The notes under the pieces are model-generated. The model was not told the origin of the DNA, ran no database searches, and saw nothing but the letters and a program-made list of their open reading frames with translations. The position numbers and the translations under genes are program-made. A DNA stretch of 64,000 nucleotides from Candidatus Nanopelagicales bacterium (GTDB taxonomy: Bacteria > Actinomycetota > Actinomycetes > S36-B12), in NCBI GenBank assembly GCA_018402075.1, contig JAGYJP010000002.1, positions 558,001 to 622,000 on the forward strand. The letters run 5' to 3'. The stretch's first letter is position 1. Each line of letters starts with the position of its first letter. Shown here piece after piece: positions 37,956 to 45,142 of the stretch.

Positions 37956-38006
37956 TGACCTAGCGCAGGGTTTTCACGGACCACGCGTAACCAAACCGTG
38001 ACCTAG
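37956..38006. repeat. Direct repeat GTGACCTAG, 42 bp apart, upstream of livK
   Basis: GTGACCTAG occurs at 37956-37964 and 37998-38006, exactly 42 bp apart (about four helical turns). Between them GTAAC-N6-GTGAC (37987-38002) has the AC-N9-AC spacing reported for GlnR nitrogen-control sites. The pair lies 52-130 bp upstream of the livK promoter, consistent with an activator or repressor site. The link to GlnR is tentative. Confidence 0.35.
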
Positions 38007-38026
38007 ATCTCGCTGTGGTTCAGGTT

Positions 38027-38647
38027 TCACATTGGCAGAGTGGAACCCAGTGCAACAACCTGTGCCGAAACTTCGGAAATCGTCTGCCGACGATCCATGG
38101 CCCACTTTCGTAATAGGCCAAATGACTGCTCCTCTGTGAACCCGTGGGCCATAAGTACCGACTTGGCTCGTTCTACAACGCTGGAGGCCTCGCGACGCTC
38201 TCTGAGGTGCTCGAGTTCGGCGCCCAATTCAATGAATTCCTTCCAGCGGGAAACCGCAAGCCTGAGAGCCGGCGCCAACTCCATTGCACGGAAAGGTTTA
38301 ACCAGATAACCAAAAACACCTGCAGAGGCCGCCCTGTTCACAAGATCCTGCTCGGTGAACGCGGACAGCATCACGACTGGGGCGATCCCTGCGCCCATAA
38401 TGTGTTCGGCGGCAGAGATGCCATCGCGGATCGGCATGGATACGTCCATGAGAACAACATCGGGTTGAGTGTCGATTGCGGAGTCCACTGCAGCCTGACC
38501 GTTCGCTACCGCAGCAGTGACGGCGAATCCAAGTTCCGTGAGGGTTTCCACGAGATCCATTCGAATCAGGGTTTCATCTTCTGCGACCAGAACCTGTAAT
38601 GTTTTCTCCTCTCCAACTGGACGTGAATGCACCCTGGGAATGCTCAT
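38027..38647 (-). CDS. pdtaR: ANTAR-domain response regulator (PdtaR-like)
   Basis: The 206-residue protein has a receiver domain with acidic pocket Glu23-Asp24, phospho-acceptor Asp68 (VVLMDVSMP) and Lys117 (YLVKPF), a helical linker, and a C-terminal ANTAR RNA-binding domain (about 150-203, ERAKSVLMAHGFTEEQSFGLL). Such regulators bind paired hairpins in mRNA leaders and prevent termination when phosphorylated. The partner kinase PdtaS is not in the window. The ATG has no Shine-Dalgarno and is preceded by TAATCT at exactly 6 nt, suggesting a leaderless mRNA. It lies divergent from the tRNA-Leu gene. Confidence 0.93.
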   Translation of the reverse strand: MSIPRVHSRPVGEEKTLQVLVAEDETLIRMDLVETLTELGFAVTAAVANGQAAVDSAIDTQPDVVLMDVSMPIRDGISAAEHIMGAGIAPVVMLSAFTEQDLVNRAASAGVFGYLVKPFRAMELAPALRLAVSRWKEFIELGAELEHLRERREASSVVERAKSVLMAHGFTEEQSFGLLRKWAMDRRQTISEVSAQVVALGSTLPM

Positions 38648-38653
38648 GGGAAA

Positions 38654-38659
38654 AGATTA
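38654..38659 (-). promoter_or_regulatory. Putative leaderless promoter -10 (TAATCT) for pdtaR
   Basis: On the reverse strand TAATCT, TTTCCC (6 nt), then the ATG of pdtaR. The predicted transcription start coincides with the start codon. Confidence 0.5.
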
Positions 38660-38711
38660 GTCGCGACTGGCACGAGGGCGAGGGCAAGCCGATTCCGCTT
38701 CCCTCCAACGC

Positions 38712-38717
38712 TAGAGT
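38712..38717 (+). promoter_or_regulatory. Putative -10 element (TAGAGT) for the tRNA-Leu gene
   Basis: TAGAGT ends 10 nt before the first base of the tRNA, so transcription would start about 4 nt upstream of the mature 5' end. The -35 region is weak. Confidence 0.4.
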
Positions 38718-38727
38718 TACGCCCTGC

Positions 38728-38801
38728 GCCCCGGTATCCCAACCGGTAGAGGAAGCGGTCTCAAACACCGTCCAGTGTGGGTTCGAATCCCACCCGGGGC
38801 A
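38728..38801 (+). tRNA. tRNA-Leu (anticodon CAA), short variable loop
   Basis: A full cloverleaf folds: acceptor GCCCCGG/CCGGGGC (7 bp), a 3-bp D stem TCC/GGA with loop CAACCGGTAGA, anticodon stem GCGGT/ACCGT (one G-U) with loop CTCAAAC (anticodon CAA), a 5-nt variable loop CCAGT, T arm GTGGG/CCCAC with TTCGAAT, and discriminator A73. CCA is not encoded. The anticodon and A73 fit leucine, and the D arm with GGTAGA is class II-like, yet the variable loop has class I length; leucine tRNAs normally have a long variable arm. The total is 74 nt. Confidence 0.85.
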
Positions 38802-38807
38802 CATAAT
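38802..38807 (+). promoter_or_regulatory. Putative leaderless promoter -10 (CATAAT) abutting the tRNA 3' end
   Basis: CATAAT starts on the base after the tRNA discriminator and is followed by AGTGAG (6 nt) and the GTG start at 38814. Any -35 contact would be inside the tRNA T arm. Read-through from the tRNA promoter is the alternative. Confidence 0.4.
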
Positions 38808-38813
38808 AGTGAG

Positions 38814-39329
38814 GTGTCAAAGTACTCACTTAAGACAGCCGTAGCCCTTGCCGGCGCGTTCTCGCTTTTACTTTTCACAGTATCAGGTTGCTCTGCGCAA
38901 ACCGGACCCGAAGATGTAGTTATTCCTTCCGCAGGTAACCAATTTGAGTCTGATAATCCAACTGACTCCACCTTCACCGACGATGCAGGAAATGAAATGC
39001 AGGTGGGCCAAAATTTAGATTTACCTTCTGACTGGCCGGCTGATATTCCTACGCCAGCAGGACGTCTGGTGGCGGTGTCAATTGTTAACGAATCAACAGC
39101 TGTTGCGACTTGGCAGATAGATGGTGACATTATTGAGGCGGAAATCAACTACCTGAAGGCCCTAGAGTCACGGGGATTTCAAACATCAAAGTCCGATGAC
39201 CTGAGTACTGATTCAATTTCAGTATTCTTCGCAATCAATAGCGACTTTGATATTACGGTGAGTGCAACGCCTGGCGAACAGGAATCGGACCCCGGCGAAA
39301 TCACCGTTTTAGTGAATCCCGCACCATAA
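38814..39329 (+). CDS. Putative lipoprotein of unknown function
   Basis: The 171-residue protein begins with a lipoprotein signal (SKYSLKTAVALAGAFSLLLF, lipobox VSGC). The mature part is about 150 residues, acidic near the N terminus, with a beta-rich stretch (RLVAVSIVNESTAVATWQID and VFFAINSDFDITVSATP). I do not recognise the family. I chose the GTG at 38814 because it begins the signal peptide; an upstream in-frame ATG at 38775 lies within the tRNA gene. It is convergent with nusB with an 8-nt gap. Confidence 0.8.
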   Translation: MSKYSLKTAVALAGAFSLLLFTVSGCSAQTGPEDVVIPSAGNQFESDNPTDSTFTDDAGNEMQVGQNLDLPSDWPADIPTPAGRLVAVSIVNESTAVATWQIDGDIIEAEINYLKALESRGFQTSKSDDLSTDSISVFFAINSDFDITVSATPGEQESDPGEITVLVNPAP

Positions 39330-39337
39330 GACGAACC

Positions 39338-39754
39338 TCAACCGGCAATCTGGGCGCGGGATATAGCGCCGAGCACCCCGTGCACAAACGATCCAGAGTC
39401 ATTTGTGGACAATTGCTTGGCAAGTTCGATTCCCTGACTTATCACGACGGGGTCTGGTACAGAATCGCCATAAACAAGTTCATAGGTGGCTACGCGCAGA
39501 ATTGCCCGATCAACCGTGGGCATTCGCTCGAGGGACCAGCCGGTGGAATTTTCGGTTATCAATCGATCAATGCCTTCAAGATTTGCGGCGACGCCCTCCA
39601 CAACTTCAACAGTGTAAGGATTGAGTTCAGATTCGCCTTCTGAGGCGCGGCGGCGTTGGTGTTCTCCTAACACCATGAGAATTGGCACCTTCTTCGCATC
39701 GGATTCAAAAACAATATCTAGTGCGCGCTTACGGGCTTTGCTCCGGGCACTCAT
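39338..39754 (-). CDS. nusB: Transcription antitermination protein NusB
   Basis: The 138-residue all-helical protein matches NusB across its length (SARSKARKRALDIVFESDAK at the start, VDRAILRVATYELVY and SGSFVHGVLGAISR at the end). It acts with NusE in rRNA antitermination. The ATG overlaps the efp stop by one base (TAATG). The operon ends here, with no obvious terminator in the 8-nt space before the convergent lipoprotein gene. Confidence 0.95.
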   Translation of the reverse strand: MSARSKARKRALDIVFESDAKKVPILMVLGEHQRRRASEGESELNPYTVEVVEGVAANLEGIDRLITENSTGWSLERMPTVDRAILRVATYELVYGDSVPDPVVISQGIELAKQLSTNDSGSFVHGVLGAISRAQIAG

Positions 39755-40317
39755 TAATCATTCACTCGGCCCAGATATGAACCATCGCGAGTATCTACCC
39801 GGACTTTTGTATTGGATTCGATGAAGAGTGGAACTTGAATCTCTGCACCTGTCTCCAAGGTTGCCGGCTTGGTGCCGCCGCTTGACCTATCCCCCTGCAA
39901 ACCAGGCTCGGTATAGGTCAACATGATTTCTACCGAGGCAGGCAGGTCAACGATAATCGGTGTTCCTTCGTGAATTGCCACCTGAGCAGTTTGGTTTTCA
40001 AGAAGGTACTTGAAATTGTCCCCCACTACGGCATTCGGTATATGAAACTGATCATATGAAACGTTGTCCATAAATACCCAGTCGTCACCATCGCGGTAGA
40101 GGTATTGCATGTCACGGCGGTCCACATTGGCGGTCTCCACCTTCACCCCCGCGTTAAATGTTCGATCTACCACCTTGCCTGACAAAACATTTTTAAGTTT
40201 GCTTCGGACAAAGGCGCCACCTTTCCCAGGCTTGACATGTTGAAAATCGATAACAGTCCACAACTGCCCATCGATATTGAGAACCATGCCATTTTTGAGG
40301 TCATTGCTCGTTGCCAC
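39754..40317 (-). CDS. efp: Elongation factor P
   Basis: The 187-residue protein has the three-domain EF-P layout with the KOW-like N-terminal domain and the C-terminal block [21 protein letters not shown] rescues ribosomes stalled at polyproline. The tip of the functional loop reads KPGKGGAF, with Lys32 at the place that is modified in other bacteria; the actinobacterial PGKGP form with a second proline is not present. The GTG start has AAGG 7 nt upstream. It lies 81 nt after aroQ; the pepP gene that often sits between them is missing. Confidence 0.96.
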   Translation of the reverse strand: MATSNDLKNGMVLNIDGQLWTVIDFQHVKPGKGGAFVRSKLKNVLSGKVVDRTFNAGVKVETANVDRRDMQYLYRDGDDWVFMDNVSYDQFHIPNAVVGDNFKYLLENQTAQVAIHEGTPIIVDLPASVEIMLTYTEPGLQGDRSSGGTKPATLETGAEIQVPLFIESNTKVRVDTRDGSYLGRVND

Positions 40318-40398
40318 GTGATTGCCTTATCTGTCGAGGGAGTAATCCCAATTTTATATCGGAGAGACTTGCCGCAAGCGAAACAATAACCGCTCAAA

Positions 40399-40830
40399 TC
40401 AAATGGTGGACATTGCCCTCAGCGCTAATACATATGAATGAACTCCAAAGCCTGCAATAACACCGGTGGCCACCCCGCTGATCACGGATTCATGGCGAAA
40501 TTCTTCACGACTGGCCGGATTGCTAATGTGCACTTCAATTAATGGCGCCGAAAGTAAGGCGCAAGCATCTCGGATGGCATACGAGTAATGGGTAAAGGCT
40601 GCAGGATTCAGTATCACAGGTATCCGATCATCACTCGCCTCGTGAAGCCAACCAATCATTTCGCTTTCCGATGCAGTCTGGCGGATTTCCACTGTCAATC
40701 CGAGATCATTCCCGTGCTCTCGGAGAAGGGTCTCTAACTCGGAATGCGTTGTTGATCCATAGATATCCGGCTCACGTGTGCCCAACCGATTCAAGTTGGG
40801 GCCGTTAATGACTAATACTCTCTTGCTCAC
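40399..40830 (-). CDS. aroQ: 3-dehydroquinate dehydratase, type II
   Basis: The 143-residue protein has the type II signatures: [18 protein letters not shown] at the start (with the active-site Arg and Tyr), [16 protein letters not shown] and [18 protein letters not shown]. It performs the third shikimate step. The GTG start has no Shine-Dalgarno; TAGGCT precedes it by exactly 6 nt, so it may have its own leaderless promoter although it follows aroB on the same strand by 25 nt. Confidence 0.95.
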   Translation of the reverse strand: MSKRVLVINGPNLNRLGTREPDIYGSTTHSELETLLREHGNDLGLTVEIRQTASESEMIGWLHEASDDRIPVILNPAAFTHYSYAIRDACALLSAPLIEVHISNPASREEFRHESVISGVATGVIAGFGVHSYVLALRAMSTI

Positions 40831-40836
40831 AGCCCC

Positions 40837-40842
40837 AGCCTA
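40837..40842 (-). promoter_or_regulatory. Putative leaderless promoter -10 (TAGGCT) for aroQ
   Basis: On the reverse strand TAGGCT, GGGGCT (6 nt), then the GTG start of aroQ, in the 25-nt gap after aroB. It would give aroQ-efp-nusB a separate transcript. Confidence 0.4.
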
Positions 40843-40855
40843 GACCCGAACTCGC

Positions 40856-41947
40856 TCAATCCGGGTTAATGCTGCTGTATGCAGCCGCCAATAGGGATGG
40901 ATCCGGACCTTCAAGGATCGCTGGGGAGCCGATCGAGTCAAGGATGATGAAGCGCAAAAGTGAACCACGGGACTTCTTGTCGAGCATCATGGTGGAATAC
41001 AAGGAATCCCAACGACCCGCTGGGTACGTGATTGGCAGACCAATAACTTCCAAAACTTCCCGATGTCGGTCCAGGTCTTGGTCTGAAAGCCTTCCAGCAA
41101 TATTCGAGAGTTCCGCAACGTACATGATTCCTACCGAGACAGCGGCACCATGGCGCCATCGATAGTTTTCATATTTCTCTACTGCATGTCCAAAGGTGTG
41201 TCCATAGTTGAGTACCTCTCTACCTATTGTGGATCCTGGGCCACCTTGCTCCATGAAATCATGAGAGACCACCTGTGCTTTCACCGCTATTGCACGTCGA
41301 ATGAGAGATTCGAGTTCCGCAGAATTGGGGTCAGTACTTCGATCAGGAAATTCCATGATGGTATCGAGAATTGTCGGATCGCTGGTTAAACCAACCTTGG
41401 CCACCTCCGCCAGTCCTGCGCGCAAATCATTCTCGGGCAGGGTCTCCAGAGAGTTCAAGTCGGCGAACACACCTATTGGGCTATGAAATGCACCCACCAA
41501 GTTTTTGCCTGCATCGGTATTGATTCCTGTTTTGCCACCAACTGCAGCATCGACCATTCCCAACAAAGTCGTGGGGACTGCAATCCAGGAAATGCCCCTT
41601 AACCACGTAGCTGCGATAAAACCAGCCAGATCAGTTGTTGCGCCACCTCCCAGACCAATCAACATGTCACTTCGGGTAAAACCCGATGACCCAAGTGCAT
41701 TCCAGCAAAACTCAACAACTGCGGGAGTCTTAGCATCTTCGGCTTCAGGGACTTCGATGAGAACTACTATCCTGTCGGCAGCTTCCAATTCGGTCTTAAA
41801 TAATTCAGCACTTGTTCGCAATGCGCCAGGGTGCACCACTGCCACACGCATTGAATTTACCGTTGATTCAACGATTTCGCCCAATAGATTACGCCCAATG
41901 TTGACGGTGTAATCAATTTCCGCTGAAACATCAATGTGATGAATCAC
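40856..41947 (-). CDS. aroB: 3-dehydroquinate synthase
   Basis: The 363-residue enzyme has the NAD-binding GGGATTDLAGFIAATWLRG, the substrate motif PTTLLGMVDAAVGGKTGI and the metal ligands in LNYGHTFGHAVE. It makes 3-dehydroquinate from DAHP, the second shikimate step. The GTG start lies 17 nt inside aroK with AGGGAG upstream. The DAHP synthase gene is not in the window. Confidence 0.96.
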   Translation of the reverse strand: MIHHIDVSAEIDYTVNIGRNLLGEIVESTVNSMRVAVVHPGALRTSAELFKTELEAADRIVVLIEVPEAEDAKTPAVVEFCWNALGSSGFTRSDMLIGLGGGATTDLAGFIAATWLRGISWIAVPTTLLGMVDAAVGGKTGINTDAGKNLVGAFHSPIGVFADLNSLETLPENDLRAGLAEVAKVGLTSDPTILDTIMEFPDRSTDPNSAELESLIRRAIAVKAQVVSHDFMEQGGPGSTIGREVLNYGHTFGHAVEKYENYRWRHGAAVSVGIMYVAELSNIAGRLSDQDLDRHREVLEVIGLPITYPAGRWDSLYSTMMLDKKSRGSLLRFIILDSIGSPAILEGPDPSLLAAAYSSINPD

Positions 41948-42467
41948 GATCAGCTCCCTGGTAACTCATATATGCCATCAACTCATTAGCGCAGTACTCG
42001 GGTGACAATTCAGATGTATCAATTGTGTACCGCGCAAGTCTTTCATAAATTGGAGTCCGTTCCTGCAGAAGGTGAATCATGTTTGACCGAACATTTCCCA
42101 ATAGGAGCGGACGAGCTTGGTTCATTCCCACTCTCTTTAGGGCCTGAGAGATATTTATTTGGAGCCAAGCAACTACGAAATTGCCAAGATCCCGTTGAGT
42201 ATTCGCATCTAGTACGGATCCACCACCTAGTGAGACTACTGCCGGACTCTTTGCAGCATTGTGAAGTGCCTGCTGAACACAATCGCGCTCAACAGCACGG
42301 AAGAATTCCTCTCCCCTATTGACAAAAATACTTGCAATCGAGTCGCCAACCGATTCTTCTACAAGTTGATCGGTATCTATAAAGGGGAGGCCAGCAGACT
42401 TTGACAGTATTCTTCCAATGGTTGATTTACCAGATCCCGGAGCGCCAATAAGCACCAATGAATTCAT
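41931..42467 (-). CDS. aroK: Shikimate kinase
   Basis: The 178-residue kinase has Walker A GAPGSGKST (8-16), the shikimate-binding DTDQLVEE near 32, and GGGSVL near 81. It makes shikimate 3-phosphate. The ATG overlaps the stop of a six-codon mini-ORF (ATGA) that itself follows another, and no Shine-Dalgarno is present, so initiation probably depends on coupling from aroC. It overlaps aroB by 17 nt. Confidence 0.95.
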   Translation of the reverse strand: MNSLVLIGAPGSGKSTIGRILSKSAGLPFIDTDQLVEESVGDSIASIFVNRGEEFFRAVERDCVQQALHNAAKSPAVVSLGGGSVLDANTQRDLGNFVVAWLQINISQALKRVGMNQARPLLLGNVRSNMIHLLQERTPIYERLARYTIDTSELSPEYCANELMAYMSYQGADRDSSH

Positions 42468-42501
42468 GATGTAATTGATTTCATGGTGTGGTTGATTTCA
42501 T
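42464..42501 (-). other. Two tandem six-codon mini-ORFs between aroC and aroK
   Basis: On the reverse strand ATG at 42501 opens MKSTTP-stop, and ATG at 42484 opens MKSITS-stop. Each TGA overlaps the next ATG by 4 nt (ATGA), and the second ends on the aroK start codon. The first ATG lies 3 nt after the aroC stop. They arise from a 17-bp tandem duplication and may pass terminating ribosomes from aroC to aroK. Translation is not demonstrated. Confidence 0.45.
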
Positions 42502-42504
42502 GGT
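42475..42504. repeat. 17-bp direct repeat in the aroC-aroK spacer
   Basis: TTGATTTCATGGT occurs at 42475-42487 and 42492-42504 with a 17-bp period. The first bases of aroK (reverse strand ATGAATTCA) resemble the unit start ATGAAATCA, so the duplication may have copied the gene's own start region. Confidence 0.85.
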
Positions 42505-43704
42505 TTAACTGCGGGGTGACACATGCATAGTGAGGGATGTGAGATATCCACTGATGTTTCGCTGGCATTCTTCTAGCGAGTCTCCCCCGAACTTTTCCAA
42601 AACAGCTTCAGCTAACACCAGTGCAACCATGGCTTCTGCGACTATTCCTGCGGCAGGCACCGCACACACATCGGATCGCTGATTTATGGCAACGGCCTCC
42701 TCCCCTGTTGAGGTATCGACCGTGCGTAGGGCTTTGGGAATAGTCGAAATGGGTTTCATGGCGGCGCGAACTCGCAGCAATTCCCCCGTACTCATTCCTC
42801 CCTCGGTACCGCCTGACTTGCCCGAACTGCGAGAAACACCACCGTGACCGTCAGGAAAGATTTCGTCTTGGGCTTGTGAGCCTCGAATTTCCGCCAATGT
42901 GAAGCCATCGCCCACTTCCACACCCTTAATCGCTTGAATACCCATGAGCGCGCCGGCCAGTTTGGAGTCAAGGCGGCGATCCCAATGGGTGTGGCTTCCC
43001 AACCCTGGAGGTAATCCGGTCACGACTACTTCCACCACTCCGCCAAGAGTGTCACCATCGCGATGCGCAGCGGTGATTTCAGCTTCCATGGCCTCCGCTG
43101 ATTCAGGGTCAATGCATCGGACCGGATTGCTGTCAATAGCCTCTGTGTCGGCAGGAGTTGCACCCCCTGAACTCGAGGCACCTCCAATTCGCACCACGTG
43201 ACTCACCAACTCGATTCGAGCCACTTGAATGAGGAACTGACGAGCCACAGCTCCCAGCGCGACGCGAGCCGCTGTTTCACGAGCGCTGGCTCGCTCGAGA
43301 ACGGGGCGGGCATCGTCAAAACCGTATTTCTGCATACCCACCATGTCTGCATGTCCGGGCCGTGGTCGAGTCAATGGGGCGTTGCGTGCCAAATCAGCGA
43401 TTTCTTCTGGGTCAACTGGATCAGGACTCATGATCTTTTCCCATTTTGGCCACTCAGAGTTGGCTACTTCAATGGAGATTGGTCCACCCATGGTGCGGCC
43501 GTGGCGCACACCGCCTTTAATCGTGACCACGTCCTGCTCAAATTTCATGCGGGCTCCACGACCAACGCCCAAACGTCGGCGTGCTAGATCGCGATCGATA
43601 TCACTGGTGGTCACGGAAATACCCGCTGGTAAACCTTCAATAATCGCAGTGAGAGCTGGACCATGTGACTCACCAGCCGTGAGCCACCGCAAGCGATCAA
43701 CCAT
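42505..43704 (-). CDS. aroC: Chorismate synthase
   Basis: The 399-residue protein has the three family signatures: [16 protein letters not shown] near the start, the [17 protein letters not shown] block near 139, and [17 protein letters not shown] near 341. It uses reduced FMN to make chorismate from EPSP. The ATG has no Shine-Dalgarno; CAGGAT lies exactly 6 nt upstream (43711-43716). It is followed by aroK through two mini-ORFs. Confidence 0.97.
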   Translation of the reverse strand: MVDRLRWLTAGESHGPALTAIIEGLPAGISVTTSDIDRDLARRRLGVGRGARMKFEQDVVTIKGGVRHGRTMGGPISIEVANSEWPKWEKIMSPDPVDPEEIADLARNAPLTRPRPGHADMVGMQKYGFDDARPVLERASARETAARVALGAVARQFLIQVARIELVSHVVRIGGASSSGGATPADTEAIDSNPVRCIDPESAEAMEAEITAAHRDGDTLGGVVEVVVTGLPPGLGSHTHWDRRLDSKLAGALMGIQAIKGVEVGDGFTLAEIRGSQAQDEIFPDGHGGVSRSSGKSGGTEGGMSTGELLRVRAAMKPISTIPKALRTVDTSTGEEAVAINQRSDVCAVPAAGIVAEAMVALVLAEAVLEKFGGDSLEECQRNISGYLTSLTMHVSPRS

Positions 43705-43710
43705 GCCCCT

Positions 43711-43716
43711 ATCCTG
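43711..43716 (-). promoter_or_regulatory. Putative leaderless promoter -10 (CAGGAT) for aroC
   Basis: On the reverse strand CAGGAT, AGGGGC (6 nt), then the ATG of aroC. The hexamer is a weaker match than the TANNNT cases elsewhere in the window. Confidence 0.35.
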
Positions 43717-43789
43717 TCAGACTCATCTGAAGATCCCAGACGGCCACTCTCTGGTGACAGTAATCGAGTGTTCAAACCTCACATACTTG

Positions 43790-44257
43790 TTAAATGACTG
43801 ATATGGCTGACATATAAATCACTCCTAGTGTCATGAAGGGTCCAAATGGAATATTTCGCTGAGGGCGCCTGCAAATCGAGCAAATAAACACAGCTAGGGC
43901 CGCCAGCAGAAATGCGGCAAAAACACCCCAATAGACACTTTCCCAACTGATCCAGCCGAGATAGAGGCCAATGACACTCGCATATTTGACATCGCCCATG
44001 CCCATGCCACCAAAAACATGAATCATGGCAAACACGACCACGCACAAAGCCGCAGCCATGACCGCCCTCTGAAAAGATCCCCAGGATTGGTTTAACACGG
44101 ATACCAGGGCAAAGCCTGTCAAGCCGCCGACCAATGCCACCATGACGTACCTATTCGGTAATCGGCGCTCGCGAAGATCCCACTTTGCCAGGACCACCCC
44201 CGTCGTCAAGAAACACACCCACGTCGCAATCACAATCAGTATTTCCGTGACGGCCAC
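43790..44257 (-). CDS. Type IV prepilin peptidase-like protein (A24 family), minimal form
   Basis: The 155-residue protein has about five membrane spans and the two aspartates of A24 peptidases: Asp27 in KWDLRERRLPN and Asp89 in GGMGMGDVKYA (the GxGD motif). The N-terminal cysteine-rich methylase domain of PilD is absent, so it resembles short TadV/CpaA-type enzymes. It should cleave prepilin-like leader peptides at the inner membrane face; no pilin genes are visible in the window. Its place between aroE and aroC is common in actinobacteria. The GTG start has no Shine-Dalgarno; AACAAT lies 6 nt upstream. Confidence 0.85.
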   Translation of the reverse strand: MAVTEILIVIATWVCFLTTGVVLAKWDLRERRLPNRYVMVALVGGLTGFALVSVLNQSWGSFQRAVMAAALCVVVFAMIHVFGGMGMGDVKYASVIGLYLGWISWESVYWGVFAAFLLAALAVFICSICRRPQRNIPFGPFMTLGVIYMSAISVI

Positions 44258-44322
44258 TAACTGATTGTTGTGGCATTGTTCAAGAAAAGCTCTCCTGAAA
44301 TCTGGTGCTGTGGATAACTGGC

Positions 44323-45138
44323 CTACATGGAAGTCTCAAGAGCCTTTCGCATCAATTCCACCGGAGCATTCACCCCATAAAACAACTCCACCTGACGGGT
44401 TGCCTGCCACAACAACATCTCCTTGCCACCGACAACCTTGTTATTTGGCCATAGGGTCGCCAGTGCACTTGGCCAGGGACTATAGGAAACATCCAGAAGG
44501 GTTGCGTGAACGTCACTTCCTAAAGTTGTCCCGGCTGTGTGCATAGCGCCCTGAGGCAAAGTGCTTATGACGAGATCGAAGTCGCTCACCCCGGCCAAAT
44601 CAATAACACCTGAAGTAGCCTGCCCACCGATATCCACAATGAGATCAGTCAGCAATGCTCGTTTACTCGCGTTTCTAGCTTGTACGTGAGTCGAGGTGGC
44701 ACCTAAATTGCGGGCCACTATAGCAGCACTACGAGCCGTGGCACCGGAACCAATAATGAGTACTCGGTCTACCGATTGCAATCCAGATTCCCTCAGGCTT
44801 TTTTCCATACCGAAGACATCAGTGTTGGCCAACGCTAGTTCCCCTGACTCAACGCGGTAGACACTATTGGCTGATTGAGTCAGATTCACAAGCTCATCTC
44901 GACGATGAATCACATCCAAAATCTTTGCCTTGAGTGGCATGGTGAGCGACAAGCCCACCCACGAATCGTCCATATCAGTCACAAATTCCGGCAATTGTTC
45001 TTCAGTAATATCCAGAGCCACATATGAGCCATTGAGATCATATTCTTCGATAACGGCCCGATGAAGGTTTGGTGATAGTGAATGTGAAATTGGATGCCCA
45101 AGTACCGCAGCATTGAATGGTGTCTTATGAGGAGGCAT
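44323..45138 (-). CDS. aroE: Shikimate dehydrogenase
   Basis: The 271-residue protein has the shikimate-binding LGHPISHSLSP, catalytic Lys70 in GLSLTMPLK and Asp107 in ANTDVFGM, and the NADP-binding GSGATARSAAIVA. It reduces 3-dehydroshikimate. I chose the ATG at 45138 because AGAGGAA lies about 10 nt upstream and the following sequence matches the family; an upstream in-frame ATG at 45216 lies within mltG. It starts 4 nt after the mltG stop. Confidence 0.94.
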   Translation of the reverse strand: MPPHKTPFNAAVLGHPISHSLSPNLHRAVIEEYDLNGSYVALDITEEQLPEFVTDMDDSWVGLSLTMPLKAKILDVIHRRDELVNLTQSANSVYRVESGELALANTDVFGMEKSLRESGLQSVDRVLIIGSGATARSAAIVARNLGATSTHVQARNASKRALLTDLIVDIGGQATSGVIDLAGVSDFDLVISTLPQGAMHTAGTTLGSDVHATLLDVSYSPWPSALATLWPNNKVVGGKEMLLWQATRQVELFYGVNAPVELMRKALETSM

Positions 45139-45142
45139 GCAC

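Noticed and set aside
38775..38813. Longer N terminus of the lipoprotein starting inside the tRNA
   Set aside because: The extra 13 residues come from the tRNA T arm and acceptor stem and would precede, and spoil, a clean lipoprotein signal.
44309..44317. A perfect DnaA box (TTATCCACA on the reverse strand) between aroE and the A24 peptidase gene
   Set aside because: A single box is expected by chance about every 130 kb (either strand) and no cluster, AT-rich unwinding region or dnaA/dnaN gene is nearby, so it is not called an origin.
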